From an uncultured Vampirovibrio sp. (GTDB lineage: Bacteria > Cyanobacteriota > Vampirovibrionia > Gastranaerophilales > Gastranaerophilaceae): a DNA stretch of 64,000 nt. Below are positions 59,900 to 64,000 of the stretch, piece by piece. The stretch is from NCBI GenBank assembly GCA_910577395.1, contig CAJTLG010000009.1:2080-66079 (forward strand), in the 5' to 3' direction. The position numbers and the translations under genes are program-made. Below the pieces are notes generated by a model. That model did no database searches. It was given only the letters and a program-made list of their open reading frames with translations, and was not told the origin of the DNA. How positions within the stretch are numbered: the stretch's first letter is position 1; each line of letters begins with the position of its first letter.

Positions 59900-61066
59900 T
59901 TAGGCTGTATTGTTTTTACGGGCTTTTTTCTCTAACTTTTTTTGATATTTATCTTCAAGTTTTTGTTCATATTTTGCCTGAATATTATCTTTTACTTTAA
60001 CAGCAGTTTTTGCAGCAAAAGCCATTCCAACTGTGGCAAGTGCATATGTTGAAAAACCACAAAGATTTGTCAAACGAACTTTATTCAGTATTGTTTTTGA
60101 AAGCTTACCTTCTTTAAATAAATTTTTAGCAATCTTTCCGCCTCTAAGACTTGCTATTCCTTCTTCCGCAATCATTGGAAACATTGCAAGTGCAGTTAAT
60201 TTACCTGCATTTTTCTTGATACCGTCAAAGAAATTTTGAATTTTATTATCTGATTTTTCATCAGTTGTTTTTCTTTTATTCAATAAAGCCAAAGTTAAAA
60301 TTATACCGGGGGCCATTGTTGCTATTGGTCTGCATTTTTGCAACCCTTTTAAAATTGCTCCGCCATTATTATTTAATGCATGACCCATTTCATGGAATAC
60401 ACTTGTTTGAAGTGATTTATCGGGGGTAATAATTTTATTTGCATTTGGCAAATAACATGCATTTGAGCCTGTTTTAAACATTAATGCCTGTGATTTTGCA
60501 AGAATACCATTTATTGGTTCTTTAAAAGAATTGGCTATATTTGATGTTTCTTCCGGTATATTAAATTGCTTGGCGCGCTTAGCTGTTTTTTTAGCGATTG
60601 TTATTTTTATTTCTTCTTTAATGGCATTCAGGGCTTTTTCATCTTTTTTACCATATTTTATACCTGTAAAAGTTTCAAAAATGGTGTTTGCTGTATTTTC
60701 AATATCAGAAGTTTCCAAATTCGTCATTTTTTCGCTTAATCGTTCAAAACTAAAGCCTTTGAAAATATTCTTAAGCTTTGGAAAAGGTACCTCGTGTAAT
60801 CTATATGCCCTTACACCTTTTTCATAAAGACCGGATTGTTTTAACCCCTCTTGCACACCCTTTCTTAACATGACAGTTTCATCAGGATTAAGCTGTGAAA
60901 CTTTTTTCATCCTTTTTAAAACAGGTAAACCTAATATCCCCACAGGCATTGCCGCAAAAGATGAGGCATAGCTCGCCCGTATAAAACCTTTATTCTTTAC
61001 TTTTGGTTTTTTGGGTTCGGAGTTATTTCGGGGGGGGGGGGTAAATTTAGTAAAACTTAACTGCAT
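59900..61066 (-). CDS. HExxH metalloprotease-like membrane protein with a poly-C tract
   Basis: 388 residues. Starts MQLSFTKFTPPPRN; the PPP codons are a C12 run. Hydrophobic segment near 37-50 (SSFAAMPVGILGLPVL). HEMGH at 225-229 (in QTSVFHEMGHALNNNGG) is a zincin motif; a Glu such as in MIAEEGIASLRGG (about 295-305) may be the third ligand. Further helices at about 250-262 and 335-355. Basic coiled tail (QKLEDKYQKKLEKKARKN). No other family recognised. The HExxH suggests zinc peptidase activity at the membrane; unproven. Confidence 0.65.
   Translation of the reverse strand: MQLSFTKFTPPPRNNSEPKKPKVKNKGFIRASYASSFAAMPVGILGLPVLKRMKKVSQLNPDETVMLRKGVQEGLKQSGLYEKGVRAYRLHEVPFPKLKNIFKGFSFERLSEKMTNLETSDIENTANTIFETFTGIKYGKKDEKALNAIKEEIKITIAKKTAKRAKQFNIPEETSNIANSFKEPINGILAKSQALMFKTGSNACYLPNANKIITPDKSLQTSVFHEMGHALNNNGGAILKGLQKCRPIATMAPGIILTLALLNKRKTTDEKSDNKIQNFFDGIKKNAGKLTALAMFPMIAEEGIASLRGGKIAKNLFKEGKLSKTILNKVRLTNLCGFSTYALATVGMAFAAKTAVKVKDNIQAKYEQKLEDKYQKKLEKKARKNNTA
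61030..61041 (-). repeat. C12 homopolymer in the coding start of the HExxH gene
   Basis: Twelve consecutive G on the forward strand, reading ACC CCC CCC CCC CGA (Thr-Pro-Pro-Pro-Arg, codons 9-13) on the gene strand. In a genome this poor in G and C such a run stands out. Gain or loss of one base would shift the frame at codon 13. Confidence 0.85.
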
Positions 61067-61127
61067 ATATAATCTTTCCTTTTAATTCTGTGTATTTTTA
61101 TAAAACAACTAAAAGAAAAAAATTGCT

Positions 61128-61170
61128 AAAAAGCGGCTTGTCTGTATATAATACAAACCAACCGCTTTTT
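61128..61170 (-). terminator. terminator of ppdK
   Basis: AAAAAGCGG (61128-61136) pairs with CCGCTTTTT (61162-61170); an inner TTGT/ACAA pairing helps. Lies 16 bases past the ppdK stop. Confidence 0.7.
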
Positions 61171-61186
61171 ATTTAATTATAAAACG

Positions 61187-63835
61187 TTACTTATTTTCTA
61201 TAACCGCTTGTGCTGCAGCAAGCTTTGCCTGCGGAATTCTGAACGGTGAACAAGAAACATAATTCAAACCAATTTTATGGCAGAATTTAACACTGTCAGG
61301 GTCACCGCCATGTTCGCCGCAAACACCGCCAACGAGAGCAGGATTAACCTTTTTACCTTTTTCCATAGACATTTCGATTAACTGTCCCACACCATTAACG
61401 TCAAGGCTTTCAAATGGATTTCTCGGTAAGATTTTCTCTTCAACATATTTGTTTAAGAATTTTCCTTCCGCATCGTCCCTTGAATATCCAAATGTCATCT
61501 GGGTAAGGTCATTTGTACCAAATGAGAAAAATTCGGCATACTCAGCTATTTCATTAGCAGTCAGTGCTGCACGCGGGATTTCAATCATTGTACCAAATTT
61601 GTAATCTACTTCTATTCCTTTTTCGGTCATAACATCCTTTGCGGTTTTTATGAGTAATTCTTTAACGATTTTTAATTCGTTAACATGACCAATAAGAGGA
61701 ACCATAATCCAGGGTTTAACCGCAACCCCTTCTTTTTTAAGGTCACAACAAGCTTCAAAAATTGCTCTTACCTGCATAACATTGATTTCAGGATAAGTTA
61801 ATCCCAAACGGCAGCCCCTTAAGCCCATCATCGGGTTAGATTCAGATAAGCCTTCAACAATGTGTAACATTTCTTCTTTATCTTTAGAGTCTTTATTAAG
61901 AGCTTTAAGAGTTGCTACTTCTTTAATTAATTCCTCTTTTGAAGGAAGAAATTCATGAAGCGGCGGGTCAAGAAGCCTTACTGTAAGGGGTTTATCACCT
62001 AATGCCTTAAACATAGCGTAAAAATCTGAATACTGCATTGGAAGAAGTTTATCAAGCGCTTCTTTACGGGCTTCTGGTGTACCTGCAATAATCATCTTTT
62101 GAACCCATGGCAGACGGTCAGGGTCCATAAACATATGTTCTGTACGACAAAGCCCAACACCTTCCGCACCAAATTTAAGAGAATTTTCTATATCTTTTGG
62201 CGTATCAGCATTAGCTTCAACTTTCATTGTCCTGATTTCATCAACCCAACTAAAGAAGGTATTCCAGTTATCATCAATTTTAGCCTCAACCAATTGAACT
62301 GCACCTTCCATAACAAGACCTTTACCGCCATCAAGAGAGATGATATCGTCTTTGTGATAAACACTACCGTCACAGCCTGTGAGCGTTTCGTTTGCTAAAT
62401 CAATTTTAAGGTCTTCACAACCTGATACGCAAGGTTTACCCATACCTTTTGCAACAACCGCAGCATGAGAAGTTGCACCGCCTCTAAGTGTTAGAACACC
62501 CTGAGATACTGCCATACCGTGGATATCATCCGGACAAGTTTCAACTCTGACCAAAATTACCTTTTCGCCTGCCTCACCACGTTTTGCAGCTTCTTCGGTA
62601 TCAAAAACAATTTTACCGACTGCAGCACCTGGAGATGCATTTACACCTGTACAAATTTTATGTGCATTTTCAAGTGCTTTATTATCAAAGCAGGGAAGGA
62701 GAATTTGGTTAACAGAATACGGATCAACAAGTTCAATCGCTCTTTCTTTTGTGATAATACCTTCTTTTTCCATTTCAACAGCAATTCTGATTGCAGCCGC
62801 AGCTGTTCTTTTACCGTTTCTTGTTTGTAAAATCCAAAGTTTTCCTTTTTCAATGGTAAATTCCATATCCTGAACATCTTTGTATCTTAGTTCAAGCTTT
62901 TTTGCAATATCTACATATTGACGGTATAAATCCGGCATTTCGGTTTGAAGTTCGGATATCGGTTTTGGTGTTCTTATACCGGCAACAACATCTTCTCCTT
63001 GTGCATTTGTTAAATATTCACCGTAGAAAGTATTTTCACCGGTTGCAGGGTTTCTTGTAAATGAAACACCTGTGGCACAATCATCACCCATATTGCCAAA
63101 TACCATTGTCTGAACATTTACCGCGGTGCCAAAATTGTGGTCAATTTTATTCATATTTCTGTATGCAACAGCGCGCGGAATATTCCAACTTCTAAATACG
63201 GCCTCAATTGCCTCTTGAAGCTGTATATACGGGTCTTGGGGAAATTCTTTACCTGTTACTTCTTTGATTATATTTTTATAAACAGGAATTAAAGATTTCC
63301 AACCTTCAGCTGAAATTTTAGTATCTTCTTTAACGCCCTCACGTTCTTTTACTTTTTCAACTTCTGATTCAAAATATTTCTGCCTATCCATATCCCAGGC
63401 AACAGAACCGAACATCGTTAAAAAGCGACGATAGCTGTCATAACAAAATCTTGGGTTATTTGTTAGTTTAACCATAGCTTCTACTGTTTCATCATTTAAA
63501 CCGAGGTTAAGTATGGTTTCCATCATACCGGGCATTGAAAGTCTTGCACCGGAGCGAACAGAAACCAAAAGAGGGTTTTGACTGTCGCCAAATTTTTTAC
63601 CCGTTTGGTTTTCAACATCATTTAATGCCGCTCTTACTTCATCCATAAGACCTTCTGGCATTTTATTACCGTTATTAATATAATCCATGCAGGTTTCAGT
63701 TGTTATTGTAAGACCCGGGGGAACAGGTAAACCTGCATTAGTCATTTCTGCAAGATTGGCACCTTTGCCGCCAAGAAGGTTACGCATGCCTGCATTTCCT
63801 TCACGAAAAAGCCATACGCGCTTTTCACTCATCAT
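61187..63835 (-). CDS. ppdK: pyruvate, phosphate dikinase
   Basis: 882 residues, standard length. N-terminal ATP-grasp domain (LLGGKGANLAEMTNAGLPVPPG split at GGKGANLAEM and GLPVPPGLTI), central phospho-His domain GGATSHAAVVAKGMGKPC, C-terminal PEP/pyruvate barrel with GAEGVGLCRTEHMF, MMGLRGCRLG and GGVCGEHGGDP. It interconverts pyruvate + ATP + Pi and PEP + AMP + PPi. With the membrane pyrophosphatase hppA it fits PPi-linked glycolysis. GGAG lies 14 bases before the ATG pair at the start. Confidence 0.97.
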   Translation of the reverse strand: MMSEKRVWLFREGNAGMRNLLGGKGANLAEMTNAGLPVPPGLTITTETCMDYINNGNKMPEGLMDEVRAALNDVENQTGKKFGDSQNPLLVSVRSGARLSMPGMMETILNLGLNDETVEAMVKLTNNPRFCYDSYRRFLTMFGSVAWDMDRQKYFESEVEKVKEREGVKEDTKISAEGWKSLIPVYKNIIKEVTGKEFPQDPYIQLQEAIEAVFRSWNIPRAVAYRNMNKIDHNFGTAVNVQTMVFGNMGDDCATGVSFTRNPATGENTFYGEYLTNAQGEDVVAGIRTPKPISELQTEMPDLYRQYVDIAKKLELRYKDVQDMEFTIEKGKLWILQTRNGKRTAAAAIRIAVEMEKEGIITKERAIELVDPYSVNQILLPCFDNKALENAHKICTGVNASPGAAVGKIVFDTEEAAKRGEAGEKVILVRVETCPDDIHGMAVSQGVLTLRGGATSHAAVVAKGMGKPCVSGCEDLKIDLANETLTGCDGSVYHKDDIISLDGGKGLVMEGAVQLVEAKIDDNWNTFFSWVDEIRTMKVEANADTPKDIENSLKFGAEGVGLCRTEHMFMDPDRLPWVQKMIIAGTPEARKEALDKLLPMQYSDFYAMFKALGDKPLTVRLLDPPLHEFLPSKEELIKEVATLKALNKDSKDKEEMLHIVEGLSESNPMMGLRGCRLGLTYPEINVMQVRAIFEACCDLKKEGVAVKPWIMVPLIGHVNELKIVKELLIKTAKDVMTEKGIEVDYKFGTMIEIPRAALTANEIAEYAEFFSFGTNDLTQMTFGYSRDDAEGKFLNKYVEEKILPRNPFESLDVNGVGQLIEMSMEKGKKVNPALVGGVCGEHGGDPDSVKFCHKIGLNYVSCSPFRIPQAKLAAAQAVIENK

Positions 63836-63909
63836 AATAGAATTTTCTCCTTTTAAATTTTTAAATATAAAAAATAATTTAAGAAAATTTTATCATGAAA
63901 AACAATTAT

Positions 63910-64000
63910 TTATCCTATTTTTTTAAAATATACTGTAGAACGTGCACCAATTTTAACCGGGGTTTTTCGGTTTTTATAATCATTTGTATCAATATTGAAA
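63910..64000 (-). CDS. 3' end of an unidentified gene
   Basis: The last 29 codons of a minus-strand frame that enters from the right and stops at 63910-63912: FNIDTNDYKNRKTPV, then KIGARSTVYFKKIG. The closing KIGARSTVYFK recalls the tail of HU-type DNA-binding proteins (KIPARKxxxFK), but the piece is too short to be sure. Confidence 0.4.
   Translation of the reverse strand, partial: FNIDTNDYKNRKTPVKIGARSTVYFKKIG

Noticed and set aside
1..64000. Reverse transcriptase, Avd or template repeat of a diversity-generating retroelement
   Set aside because: No protein in the window shows reverse transcriptase motifs, and no fourth A-rich copy of the lectin-like tail is present; the system, if any, lies elsewhere.
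1..64000. CRISPR array, IS element or prophage
   Set aside because: No regularly spaced repeats, no transposase, integrase or phage structural genes seen.
63910..64000. HU family protein
   Set aside because: Only 29 C-terminal codons are visible; resemblance to an HU tail is too weak to name it.

Overview
The window looks like a piece of chromosome from a low-GC, double-membraned, anaerobic-type gut bacterium of the non-photosynthetic cyanobacterial sister lineage (Vampirovibrionia/Melainabacteria, probably Gastranaerophilales). This placement is an inference from gene content; I had no database. Supporting signs are: kdsA and two family-9 heptosyltransferases (a Kdo/heptose-type outer envelope); a protein with three SLH domains next to one of them (the cyanobacterial way of anchoring an outer membrane); lysA directly beside the c-di-AMP synthase gene cdaA; prepilin-like proteins; pyruvate phosphate dikinase with a membrane pyrophosphatase; and many short or medium proteins of no recognisable family. 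I see no IS element, CRISPR array, reverse transcriptase or rRNA. There is one tRNA (His).

Layout. 0-5.7 kb: 5' end of a prepilin-like gene, a small ribbon-helix-helix gene, a GH13-like glycosidase, the first copy of a dispersed lectin-like cassette, an SLH protein and a GT9 glycosyltransferase. 5.7-9.7 kb: a compact operon-like run of a UROD/MetE-like protein, a CooC-like ATPase, folD and alr. 9.8-15 kb: gcvH, an RHH regulator, two tandem GH77-like glucanotransferase paralogs and a structured leader before a small Cys-rich protein. 15-27 kb: housekeeping genes (cdd, an MBL hydrolase, cdaA-lysA, an AI-2E transporter, a radical SAM protein, cobO, an MCE protein), a frameshifted XRE regulator, two tandem dTMP-kinase-like genes and miaA. 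27-40 kb: a prepilin-like protein, a 743-residue membrane protein, etfBA, a DnaJ-like protein, a YitT protein, a solute-binding lipoprotein, hppA, an M24 peptidase, a SpoU methyltransferase and gpsA. 40-48 kb: purB, rmlA, galE, recA, kdsA, cassette copy 2 and a U32-like protein. 48-64 kb: TPM/LemA, lineage-specific proteins, a second GT9, a GGDEF + HD-GYP protein, a stand-alone FlhA-type C-domain protein, a methyltransferase, a gene broken by an in-frame TGA, tRNA-His, rnhC, cassette copy 3, an HExxH protein with a C12 tract, ppdK and the 3' end of one more gene.

How the genes work together. Glucan handling (GH13, two GH77-like) with ppdK and hppA fits a fermenter that conserves pyrophosphate energy. 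The envelope genes (kdsA, two GT9, rmlA, galE, alr, lysA, SLH) describe a Gram-negative type wall and a sugar-coated surface. folD, gcvH, the UROD/MetE-like protein, the CooC-like ATPase and, elsewhere, cobO point to corrinoid-linked one-carbon chemistry.

Most unusual points: (1) a soluble protein whose C-terminal half matches the cytoplasmic domain of the flagellar/type III export gate FlhA/SctV, without membrane segments and with no secretion genes nearby; (2) three dispersed cassettes that begin with conserved, partly covarying hairpins and end in a C-type-lectin-like sequence closing in AFSVR, resembling variable repeats of diversity-generating retroelements but with no reverse transcriptase and no N-terminal domain; (3) a C12 homopolymer in codons 9-13 of an HExxH protein, a likely phase-variation tract; (4) a gene with good expression signals but an in-frame TGA; (5) repeated placement of a -10 box only 6-7 bases before ATG, suggesting leaderless mRNAs.
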